From NCBI GenBank assembly GCA_030150965.1, contig JASLEW010000295.1:1-5929 (forward strand): a stretch of DNA of 5,929 nucleotides, given 5' to 3'. Position 1 is the first letter of the stretch, and each line of letters opens with the position of its first letter. The notes beneath the pieces are model-generated. The model searched no databases. It worked only from the letters and a program-made list of their open reading frames with translations, and was not told where the DNA came from. Made by a program: the position numbers and the translations under genes. Positions 1 to 5,811 of the stretch are shown piece after piece. The stretch is from Thermoanaerobaculia bacterium (GTDB lineage: Bacteria > Acidobacteriota > Thermoanaerobaculia > Multivoradales > UBA5704).

Positions 1-480
1 TCCGACGGCGGCCAGCCGACGGCGGCCGAGCGCCCGCCCGCGGGCTTCGCCGTCCCCGGCGACCGCGCCGACCGCAACGATCGGAGCATGGGCAGCGACC
101 CGCAGGCGCTCTACAACGCCGCCTACAACGACTACCTGAAGGGCAGCTACGACCTCGCCATGCGGGGCTTCCAGCAGTACCTGGAGACCTTCCCCAGCAC
201 GGCGCTGGCGGCCAACGCCACCTACTGGATCGGCGAGTGCTACTACCGGCAGCGGCGCTACCGGCAGGCGATCGAGCAGTACGACGCGGTGCTCAACCGC
301 TATCCGCGCAGCGACAAGACGGCCAGCGCCCTGCTCAAGAAGGGCTATGCCCACCTGGAGCTGGGCGAGCGCTCCCAGGGGGTGGTGCAGCTGCAGCACG
401 TGCTGCGCCAGTTCCCCACCAGCGACGAGGCCAACCTCGCGCGGCAGCGCCTGCGCGAGATCGGAGTTGACGGCCGCTGA
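1..480 (+). CDS. cpoB: CpoB/YbgF-like Tol-Pal TPR protein, C-terminal part
   Basis: The reading frame is open from the first base and ends at TGA 478-480, so this is the last 159 residues of a gene that starts outside the window. The first ~30 visible residues are a Gly/Pro/Ala/Asp-rich linker. After it come about three TPR-like units (fragment residues ~36-69, 73-106, 110-143), with family hallmarks such as YNAAYNDYLKGSYDLAM, YWIGECYY and the FP/YP ends of helices (ETFPS, NRYPRS, RQFPTSDEA). This matches the C-terminal TPR domain of the periplasmic Tol-Pal accessory protein CpoB (YbgF), which in E. coli links Tol-Pal to septal peptidoglycan synthesis and outer-membrane constriction. The N-terminal signal peptide and coiled coil expected of the family lie off the left edge. 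A pal or tolB gene upstream would confirm the call. A generic outer-membrane-assembly TPR lipoprotein is the main alternative. Confidence 0.82.
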   Translation, partial: SDGGQPTAAERPPAGFAVPGDRADRNDRSMGSDPQALYNAAYNDYLKGSYDLAMRGFQQYLETFPSTALAANATYWIGECYYRQRRYRQAIEQYDAVLNRYPRSDKTASALLKKGYAHLELGERSQGVVQLQHVLRQFPTSDEANLARQRLREIGVDGR

Positions 481-496
481 GGCCGGATGATATAAG
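467..496 (+). promoter_or_regulatory. Predicted sigma70-type promoter for rpsT
   Basis: A TTGACG -35 box (467-472) is followed after 18 bp by TATAAG (491-496). The -10 box is preceded by TG one base away (488-489), which makes it an extended -10. The -35 box lies inside the last codons of cpoB and the cpoB stop codon sits in the spacer. Transcription would start near 503, giving rpsT a leader of about 160 nt. TATAAG is conspicuous in sequence this GC-rich. This is seen by eye only; there is no expression data. Confidence 0.6.
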
Positions 497-505
497 CTAC
501 GGCTC

Positions 506-536
506 GCCGCATCCGCGGTACTGGGTTTTGTGCGGC
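506..536 (+). other. Possible stem-loop at the start of the rpsT leader
   Basis: GCCGCA (506-511) and TGCGGC (531-536) form a perfect 6-bp inverted repeat around a 19-nt loop, just after the predicted transcription start. Further on, 581-590 is a perfect 10-base palindrome (GGAGATCTCC). The leader between cpoB and rpsT (481-662) holds no gene. These elements could fold in the mRNA, but I recognise no known riboswitch or ribosomal-protein leader motif, and short GC palindromes are expected by chance at this composition. Confidence 0.25.
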
Positions 537-662
537 CCGCGCGACCCCAGCAGCGTGAACACGGCCTTCAGCGGGGCGCCGGAGATCTCCCCGAGGTTCC
601 GGACAGTCCCAGGAATCTGACAGGCATCTGAGAACCTTAGAGAGCACCGGGAGCATCCAAGA

Positions 663-932
663 ATGGCCAACACCAAGTCGGCTGAGAAGCGGATCCGCCA
701 GAACGCCCTGGCCCGCGAGCGCAACCGCGGCCACCGCTCGCGCCTGCGCACCGCCATCAAGCGGCTGCGCTCCGCGGTCAGCGCGGGCGACGCCGAGAAG
801 ACGGCGGAGCTGCTGCCCGCCACCCTGGGCGTGATCGACGCCACGGCGCAGAAGAAGATCATCCACGCCAACACCGCCTCGCGCTACAAGTCCCGCCTGA
901 GCAAGCTCGCCCAGGGCGTCGCCAAGGCCTGA
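663..932 (+). CDS. rpsT: Small ribosomal subunit protein bS20
   Basis: This gene encodes 89 aa, the usual length for S20, which binds 16S rRNA early in assembly of the small subunit. The opening MANTKSAEKRIRQ, the basic helix rich in Arg/Lys (ALARERNRGHRSRLRTAIKR) and the C-terminal signature DATAQKKIIHANTASRYKSRL (residues ~59-79) are diagnostic. The ATG at 663 gives the exact family start and is preceded by GGGAG (649-653) at 9 nt. The gene follows cpoB by 182 bp and appears to have its own promoter at 467-496. The TGA stop is at 930-932. No frameshift or missing conserved segment is seen. The sequence cannot show whether it is autoregulated as in E. coli. Confidence 0.97.
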   Translation: MANTKSAEKRIRQNALARERNRGHRSRLRTAIKRLRSAVSAGDAEKTAELLPATLGVIDATAQKKIIHANTASRYKSRLSKLAQGVAKA

Positions 933-1025
933 TCGCCGAGCAAGCCCCGCCAGCCCGCCAGCCGCGCCACCCAACGGGCAGCAGCGGCCTGGCGACGGTG
1001 TGGTGGGGGTGCCCGGATCGGGATC

Positions 1026-1053
1026 CGGCGTCTCCCATGCGATCCTGACGCCG
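1026..1053. terminator. Possible shared terminator between convergent genes
   Basis: CGGCGTC (1026-1032) and GACGCCG (1047-1053) form a perfect 7-bp GC-rich stem with a 14-nt loop. It lies 94 bp after the rpsT stop and 24 bp after the stop of the minus-strand operon. A second, overlapping hairpin lies at 1013-1028 (CCGGATC / GATCCGG). No T-run follows on either strand, so this is not a classical intrinsic terminator. The 144-bp gap (933-1076) holds no gene that I can support. Confidence 0.3.
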
Positions 1054-1076
1054 CGGCGCACCACCGCCTCCAGGCC

Positions 1077-1562
1077 CTACAGCTCGTCGCCCGGTCCGTC
1101 TCCCTGATTGTAGATTTGAGGGTCGATCCCGGCGGTGAGGACGACGTCGCTGCCGTCATCGCCGCTGGTCCACAGCGTGCAGTGATACCTGCCGCCCTGG
1201 GGCTTGTCCCTATCGCCCTTGTTGAGGATGAGGGGCGTGTTGGGCTCCCCCAGATTGAATCCGTAGACCAGCGAGAAGCAACCGCCGCACGGGCCGGGTG
1301 CGGTGTGCTTGCTCACCGGGCCGCCGCCGACCTCGGCGAAGCCGATGGCGGTCAGCGGGACATTGGCGTTGAACTGCAGATGCACCGGGCAGACGTGGGG
1401 GTAAATGACGATCCTGGGCTCCTGGTGCTGGTGGTCGTAAACCCGGTAGTCATCGCGGTACCAATCGCGCGGCTGCCGGAAGGTGGTCCTGCCGTCGTGA
1501 TGACGGCAGACCTCGACGATCAGGGTCTTGAGAGTCTCGGGACTCGGTACCGGACTGGTCAT
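1077..1562 (-). CDS. Hypothetical 161-aa Cys/His-rich protein, third gene of the sigma-kinase operon
   Basis: I do not recognise this family. The protein has no evident signal peptide or membrane helix. It contains five Cys (19, 58, 92, 95, 128), including a CGGC pair (92-95), and eight His, several near Cys (CRHH 19-22, HVCPVH 56-61, HC 127-128), so metal binding or disulfides are conceivable. The second half alternates hydrophobic and polar residues with many Gly, Pro and Asn, suggesting a beta-rich fold. It ends in a strand-like DVVLTAGIDPQIYNQG followed by an acidic tail. The start is firm: ATG 1562-1560 overlaps the kinase stop as ATGA, and a perfect AAGGAG lies 6 nt upstream. The stop is TAG. 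Two 60-base lines sampled here are about 58-62% GC, against roughly 67-87% in lines sampled from the kinase gene, so it may be a later arrival. Co-translation suggests a role as partner, substrate or output of the kinase, which is inference. Confidence 0.75.
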   Translation of the reverse strand: MTSPVPSPETLKTLIVEVCRHHDGRTTFRQPRDWYRDDYRVYDHQHQEPRIVIYPHVCPVHLQFNANVPLTAIGFAEVGGGPVSKHTAPGPCGGCFSLVYGFNLGEPNTPLILNKGDRDKPQGGRYHCTLWTSGDDGSDVVLTAGIDPQIYNQGDGPGDEL

Positions 1563-4312
1563 GCCTTGCTCCTTGTGAGGCCCCCATCGGCCGAGGCCGG
1601 CGAGCGAGGGAGGGCAGGTGGTCGCAACAGGGTGCCGGCGGCGGGTGTGCCGGCGGTGCGCACCAGGTCCATGAGCTCGGGCTGCCGATAGCCGCTGGCG
1701 GCGAGGGCGGCCAGCACCGGGCGCGCCTCCGCGCGGCGGCCGAGCAGCAGCAGCGCGGACGACCAGGGCGCAAGGATGTCGACGTCGTTCGCCTGGCGCG
1801 CGGCGGGCGCGAGCAGGCTGGCCGCCTGGCTCCAGGCGGCGTCCGCCGCGGCCGGCGCGCCATTGCGGCTCTCCGCCCGTCCCAGGAGCACGAGGGCAGT
1901 GGCGAGCCAGCGCGTGGTGTCGCGGTCGCTGGGCTGCCTCGCCTGTACGGTCTGCAGCCCCTGGACCGCCTGCAGCGCCTGGCCGCGCGCCTCGGTGGCG
2001 TCACTGGCGGCGAGCAGCGCCGCGCCGAGGTGGATGCGGGTCCAGGCCGCGAGCAGCTGCCACCGGCGGTCGGTCGGCTCGTGCACGGCATGCTCCGCGA
2101 CCGATTTCAGCAGGTTGGCGAGGCACGCGACGCCGTGGCGCGTTTCGCCGCGGAGCACCCGCAGGTGCCCCTCCTTCATGCGGCTGAGGTCGAGCTTCCA
2201 ACGCCAGAGCTGGTTCTGCGGGTCGTGCTGCGTCAGGGCAGTGAAGATCGCCTGCGCCGCCAGGTCATGCGCCAGCGCCTCCTCGATGCCGCCGCGGTCC
2301 TCCCACCAGATGACCAGCGAGTCGTGGCTGGTGCCGAGGAAGTCGCGGAACTTGTAGCGCGCCGGCGACTGGGCGACCAGCTCCTGGCGCAGCGCGAGGC
2401 TGGCGTCGAAATGCGGCCGCGCCTCGTCGAGGCGCCCCATGTTCATCAGCGTTTGGCCGACGAGGTCGTGGGCGGCCGCCAGCTCGAAGCGCCAGTCCTG
2501 CTTGGCGGGATCGCGGCGCACCAGGTCCTGCTTGAGCGCCAGGCTGCGCCTGAAGCTGGCGAGCGCCCCGGCGAGGTCGCCGGCCTGGCGCGCCACCGAG
2601 CCCAGGTTGCTCTCGGCGTAGGCCAGCTCCATCCGGTAGTCCGCGCGCTCCGGTTCGAGGCTCACCAACCGGTCGGAGATCGCGCGGTAGGTCGCGAAAT
2701 GCGGACGGGCACCGGCGAGGTCGCCCTCCTCCCAGTGCACGTAGCCCACCCAGAAGTGGCTCTGGCCGAGGCCGAACAGGCGCTCATGGCTCCGCGGGTC
2801 GCGGTCGGCCAGCGCCTGGGCCAGCGCCAGCGACTCCTCGAGCGGCGGGAGGGCCTCCGGCAGCTTGCCCTGGCGGATGCGCACGTCGCCGATCTGGTAG
2901 AGCGCCCGGGAACGGTGCGCCACCTCCTCGTCCGACAGCTCTCGCCGCGGCACCGCGGCAAAGTAGACCAACGCCCGCCGGCCCACCTGGTCGAGAATGT
3001 CGAGCTTGCCGAGCGGCTCGAGCCGGTCGCGCAGGTCGGTGAGCATGAAGGCGATGAGGTCCTCGGCCTGGCCGCGGCGCAGCTCGGCGCGGCGGTTGGC
3101 CGCGCGGGCCGCCACGCCGAGCCATGCGGCGACGGCCAGCGCGCCGATCAGGAGCACGGCCGCCGCCGCCGCCGCCGTGAGCAGGCGGCGGTGGCGCAGG
3201 GCGAACTTGGTCAGGCGGTGGACGAGGCTCGCGGCGTGCGCCTCGACCACCTCGCCGTCGAGGAAGCGGCGCAGGTCCAGGGCCACGGCGCGCGCCGAGG
3301 GATAGCGCGCCGCCGGGTCCTTCTCCATGCACCTGCGGACGATCGATTCGAGCTCCGGCGGCAGCAACGGTGCGAGCCGGCGTAGCGGCGGCGGCTCCTG
3401 ATCGCGGACCTGGCCGAGCAGCGCCGGCAGGTCGGCGGCGTCGAACGGCGGCCTGCCGGAGAAGAGCTCGTAGAGCGTGACGCCGAAGCTATACACGTCG
3501 GCGCGGCGGTCGGCAGCCGCGCCGACGCCCGCGGCCCCGCGCAGCAGCTCGGGTGCCAGGTAAGCCGGCGTGCCGGCCAGCGCGGCGGGTCCACCGGCGC
3601 TCTGCACGGCGATGCCGAAATCGGCAATCCAGGGCTTCCAATCACCGTCCGGGGTCTTCTCGACGAGGATGTTGGACGGCTTGACGTCGCGATGGATGAG
3701 TCCCTCGCGGTGAGCGGCGTGGAGACCCTCGGCCACCTGCGCCATGAGGCGGACCTGCTCCTCGAGCGACGTCTCGCTCCGCAGGCCGGCCAGCGTCGGG
3801 CCGGCCACCCAGCGCATGGCGATGAAGGGGCGCCCGTGCAGCTCGCCGGTCTCATAGACCTCGAGGACATTGTCATGCCGTACCCGCGCCTGGGCCTGCG
3901 CCTCGCGCAGGAAGCGCTGGCGCGCCTCGGGCTCGGTGCGGTCGAGAAGCTTCAAGGCCACTGGCCGGTCGAGCTGGAGATCGAACGCGCGGTAGACAGT
4001 GGCCATGCCGCCACGCCCGATCCGTTCCGCCAGCTGGTAGCGCTCGCCGCCGGCCGGCAGCGGCGTCGGCGCCGGCTCGATGCGCGCCGCCACCGCCAGC
4101 AGCTCGGCGGCGGGGATCGCGAGAAAGCTCTCGGGCAGCGAGGCAGCGGCCGCCAGGCGGCGGCGGACCTCGTCCAGCAGCTCCGGCGCGGTGCTGCCGG
4201 CCTGGCGCAGGAACGCCTCCCGCTCCGCGGGATCGAGGGCGGCGGCGGCCAGCACCAGCTCGTCGATACGTCGCAGGTCTTGGGACCGGCTTTCAGTTCT
4301 GGAGCTCGCCAT
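1559..4312 (-). CDS. Membrane-anchored Ser/Thr protein kinase with TPR region
   Basis: This 917-aa protein has a Hanks-type kinase domain (~92-352): glycine loop IGRGGMATVY (98-107), ATP-binding Lys121 in VALK, likely helix-C Glu137, catalytic HRDVKPSN (207-214), DFG (231-233), APE (253-255) and DVYSFG (272-277). All key residues are present, so it should be active and of the RD type. Residues ~11-55 match the short helical leader common in these kinases (RRIDELV, LDPAEREAFL, LLDEVRRRLA), which supports this ATG. A hydrophobic, Ala-rich membrane segment spans ~377-402. A long helical region with several TPR-like units follows (~465-870; for example 471-504, 563-600, 611-646). This is a probable docking or sensing region and may lie outside the membrane. 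No clear Shine-Dalgarno site precedes the ATG. The gene overlaps the sigma stop by 20 nt, so translation is probably coupled. It ends at TGA overlapping the next gene. The ligand and substrates are unknown. Confidence 0.93.
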   Translation of the reverse strand: MASSRTESRSQDLRRIDELVLAAAALDPAEREAFLRQAGSTAPELLDEVRRRLAAAASLPESFLAIPAAELLAVAARIEPAPTPLPAGGERYQLAERIGRGGMATVYRAFDLQLDRPVALKLLDRTEPEARQRFLREAQAQARVRHDNVLEVYETGELHGRPFIAMRWVAGPTLAGLRSETSLEEQVRLMAQVAEGLHAAHREGLIHRDVKPSNILVEKTPDGDWKPWIADFGIAVQSAGGPAALAGTPAYLAPELLRGAAGVGAAADRRADVYSFGVTLYELFSGRPPFDAADLPALLGQVRDQEPPPLRRLAPLLPPELESIVRRCMEKDPAARYPSARAVALDLRRFLDGEVVEAHAASLVHRLTKFALRHRRLLTAAAAAAVLLIGALAVAAWLGVAARAANRRAELRRGQAEDLIAFMLTDLRDRLEPLGKLDILDQVGRRALVYFAAVPRRELSDEEVAHRSRALYQIGDVRIRQGKLPEALPPLEESLALAQALADRDPRSHERLFGLGQSHFWVGYVHWEEGDLAGARPHFATYRAISDRLVSLEPERADYRMELAYAESNLGSVARQAGDLAGALASFRRSLALKQDLVRRDPAKQDWRFELAAAHDLVGQTLMNMGRLDEARPHFDASLALRQELVAQSPARYKFRDFLGTSHDSLVIWWEDRGGIEEALAHDLAAQAIFTALTQHDPQNQLWRWKLDLSRMKEGHLRVLRGETRHGVACLANLLKSVAEHAVHEPTDRRWQLLAAWTRIHLGAALLAASDATEARGQALQAVQGLQTVQARQPSDRDTTRWLATALVLLGRAESRNGAPAAADAAWSQAASLLAPAARQANDVDILAPWSSALLLLGRRAEARPVLAALAASGYRQPELMDLVRTAGTPAAGTLLRPPALPRSPASADGGLTRSKA
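1569..1574 (-). promoter_or_regulatory. Shine-Dalgarno site of the 161-aa gene
   Basis: On the minus strand AAGGAG sits 6 nt before the ATG at 1562, inside the last codons of the kinase gene. It fixes the start of the small gene and argues that this reading frame is really translated, although no protein family is recognised. Confidence 0.8.
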
Positions 4313-4871
4313 AGAGCCAGGTGCGCACCGCTCGCCAATCCCGGATCACCGTCGGGCGTGAGACGCCGAGCGCCGAGGCGGTCTCCTCCACCGAGAGGCC
4401 GGCAAAGTAGCGCAGCTCGACCAGCTGCTCGTAACGAGGATTGATGGCCGCCAGCCGCTCCAGGGCCTGGTGCACGGCGAGCATCGTCTCGGGGGGCTGG
4501 CCGCACGGATCGATGCACTCCTCCGGGATCTCGGCCCGCGTGTCCTCGCCCTGGCGCTTCCACGCCAGGCGCCGGCGCGCTTCGTCGATCAGCACGTAGC
4601 GCATGGCGCGCGCGGCGACGGCAAAGAAGTGGCCGCGGTCGTTGACGCTCAGGCCGGCCGCCGCCGGCCCGAGCAGGCGCAAGTAGACCTCGTGCACCAG
4701 GCTCGTGGTGCCGAGACGCCGGCGCGCCGCGCCGCCACCGCGCAGAACGCTGCGGGCGAGCGACTTCAGCTCGCGATAGAGAACCGGCCACAGCTCGTGC
4801 TCGGCCACGGAGCCGCCGGGGCGCCACTCCTGGAGCAGGAGGGTGATCTCCCGAGGAGACAGGCTGCTCAT
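4293..4871 (-). CDS. ECF-type RNA polymerase sigma factor, TIGR02999-like
   Basis: This 192-aa protein has the two-domain layout of ECF factors. Region 2 covers ~8-105: ITLLLQEWRPGG, LYRELKSLAR, LVHEVYLRLL at 58-67 and HFFAVAARAMRYVLIDEARRR at 81-101. Region 4 covers ~132-190, with a helix-turn-helix in VEETASALGVSRPTVIRDWRAV (~161-182). The wording matches the TIGR02999 / Sigma70_ECF (PF07638) group, which often sits beside Ser/Thr kinases rather than a classical anti-sigma factor. Residues 55-57 are Thr-Thr-Ser where many ECF factors have an acidic patch. The ATG at 4871 gives the usual family length and N-terminus. No good Shine-Dalgarno site precedes it, and a TACACT at 4890-4885 has no convincing -35 partner. 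The gene leads the operon and overlaps the kinase start by 20 nt. Its target promoters are unknown. Confidence 0.92.
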   Translation of the reverse strand: MSSLSPREITLLLQEWRPGGSVAEHELWPVLYRELKSLARSVLRGGGAARRRLGTTSLVHEVYLRLLGPAAAGLSVNDRGHFFAVAARAMRYVLIDEARRRLAWKRQGEDTRAEIPEECIDPCGQPPETMLAVHQALERLAAINPRYEQLVELRYFAGLSVEETASALGVSRPTVIRDWRAVRTWLYGELQN

Positions 4872-5143
4872 GGAATTGAAGCCAAGTGTACCACAAAGCC
4901 CCGGACTCGGCCGGCACGCGAGCGGCCTGGTGATGGGCCGGTCGATCGATCCGCTGCCGGCGGTCCGGGCGGCCTGGCCGCCTGATGGCCGGCTGCCCGG
5001 CGCTTCGCCCCGCGCGACGCCGCGGCGTGATCCTGTTTTCGCCCTGCCTGCGAGGGAAGAAGTGAATGCGACGCGCGCGGCTCCGGTGCCGGGATGGATC
5101 GTCCACCAGGTGCAGCCGGAATCCGCCTACGAAAGGGAGCGTT
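4872..5143. other. Divergent intergenic region with two perfect palindromes
   Basis: These 272 bp separate the leftward sigma operon from the rightward tail-collar gene and should hold promoters for both. A 15-base odd palindrome (4968-4982, GGCGGCC-T-GGCCGCC) and a 12-base palindrome (5017-5028, ACGCCGCGGCGT) are exact. They could be operator sites, though such GC palindromes also arise by chance here. The ~30 bp next to the sigma start are noticeably less GC-rich. I found no convincing sigma70 -35/-10 pair and no clear ECF-type GGAAC...GTC pair for either gene. Confidence 0.4.
5132..5139 (+). promoter_or_regulatory. Shine-Dalgarno site deciding the tail-collar start
   Basis: GAAAGGGAGC before the ATG at 5144 includes a strong purine-rich ribosome site (AAAGG, 7 nt from the ATG). 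It favours the start at 5144 over an in-frame ATG at 5066, which has its own weaker AGGGAAG (5053-5059). The segment between the two, about 26 residues, is Arg/Ser-rich and unlike the family's usual N-terminus. Confidence 0.65.
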
Positions 5144-5695
5144 ATGGCTCAGCAATCAGGAACGACCGCAGCACCGCAGCCCGGACTGGCCCCGATCGGC
5201 AGCATCGTCGCCTACGCGGGCAACCTTCCGACGCTTCCGGCCAACTGGCTGGTTTGCGACGGCAGCCTGGTGTCCGTCGACGCCTACAAGGAGCTCTACG
5301 GGGTGATCGGCTCCAACTGGGGACTCTCGGGGGATCAGTTCAACCTGCCCTATCTCTGCGGCACGTTCTTGCGCGGCGTGGACCAGGACGGCCAGGGCAA
5401 CCCGACCCTTCCACCGAACGATCCCGACCGCGACAGCCGCACAGCCTCCCGGCCGGGCGGCAACACGGGCAATACCGTGGGGTCCCTGCAAGCCGCCGCC
5501 GTGGGGCAGCACACGCATGAAATCTCCGGCTTCATGGGCATCACGGCGCAGCAGCAGCACAACGGCTACAACCCCTACGACTCCACCCCTCAGTACTTCA
5601 CCTTCGACACCGTCCCGACAGGGCCGCCCACCCCGATGGGCGGCGACACCCGGCCGCTGAACGCCTACGTCTGGTGGATCATCCGCGCCAAGTGA
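5144..5695 (+). CDS. Phage tail-collar domain protein (tail fibre/MdpB-like)
   Basis: This 183-aa protein has a short Pro/Ala-rich start and then a collar domain (PF07484 type) at ~15-75: IGSIVAYAG, LPANWLVCDGS (31-41), YKELYGVIGSNWG (48-60), FNLPYLCGTFLRGVD (66-80). The rest carries family landmarks: DRDSR (95-99), VGSLQ (112-116), a His-x-His at 123-125 (QHTHE), DTRPLN (168-173) and a hydrophobic end VWWIIRAK. In phage tail fibres, related HxH sites bind metal ions. Free-standing versions are widespread in bacterial chromosomes and often called microcystin-dependent-like proteins, with no settled role. There is no signal peptide. No other phage gene lies in view, so a prophage is not shown here. 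It is divergent from the sigma-kinase operon and ends 27 bp before a strong hairpin. Confidence 0.88.
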   Translation: MAQQSGTTAAPQPGLAPIGSIVAYAGNLPTLPANWLVCDGSLVSVDAYKELYGVIGSNWGLSGDQFNLPYLCGTFLRGVDQDGQGNPTLPPNDPDRDSRTASRPGGNTGNTVGSLQAAAVGQHTHEISGFMGITAQQQHNGYNPYDSTPQYFTFDTVPTGPPTPMGGDTRPLNAYVWWIIRAK

Positions 5696-5722
5696 CCGGG
5701 CGGTGCCTGGTCGACAGCGTGA

Positions 5723-5754
5723 GGCCGGCGCCGGAAGCACCCCCGGCGCCGGCC
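5723..5754 (+). terminator. GC-rich hairpin after the tail-collar gene
   Basis: Two perfect 12-base arms (5723-5734 and 5743-5754, GGCCGGCGCCGG and its complement) enclose an 8-nt loop (AAGCACCC), starting 27 bp after the TGA. The stem is all G/C and must fold strongly in RNA. The sequence after it is a purine/pyrimidine mix without a T-run, so it may block or protect the transcript end rather than act as a classical intrinsic terminator. Confidence 0.55.
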
Positions 5755-5778
5755 GGAGGCTCCCTCCCCAGCGTCGCC

Positions 5779-5811
5779 AGTGTCTCGCAAGTGTGTCGCG
5801 AGTGTCCCGCA
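5779..5811. repeat. Three tandem 11-bp repeats
   Basis: AGTGTCTCGCA (5779-5789), AGTGTGTCGCG (5790-5800) and AGTGTCCCGCA (5801-5811) lie head to tail. A shorter degenerate copy, AGCGTCGCC (5770-5778), precedes them. The consensus is AGTGTNYCGCR. The 11-bp period is close to one helical turn and is not a multiple of three, so the array is more likely a protein-binding array or an element end than coding. The remaining bases to the window edge (5812-5929) show no gene I can support, only a short open frame from an ATG at 5824 without a ribosome site. Confidence 0.6.

Noticed and set aside
345..1064. A 239-codon minus-strand open frame across cpoB, the rpsT leader and rpsT
   Set aside because: rpsT and cpoB on the plus strand are unmistakable; this frame is a compositional shadow.
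2030..3385. A 451-codon plus-strand open frame opposite the kinase gene
   Set aside because: It is antisense to the kinase TPR and C-lobe region, has a low-complexity Arg/Ala/Gly/Leu composition typical of GC-rich shadow frames, and matches no family; the kinase frame has full motifs.
4885..4890. Minus-strand TACACT as the -10 box of the sigma operon
   Set aside because: No acceptable -35 hexamer lies 16-18 bp upstream, and the resulting leader would be only a few bases.
3952..5106. A 384-codon minus-strand open frame over the sigma factor and kinase N-terminus
   Set aside because: It is out of frame with both real genes, Arg/Pro/Ser-rich without domains, and spans the intergenic region.
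4843..5520. A 225-codon plus-strand frame overlapping the collar gene
   Set aside because: It reads the collar gene in the wrong frame and gives Arg/Pro-rich sequence with no motif.
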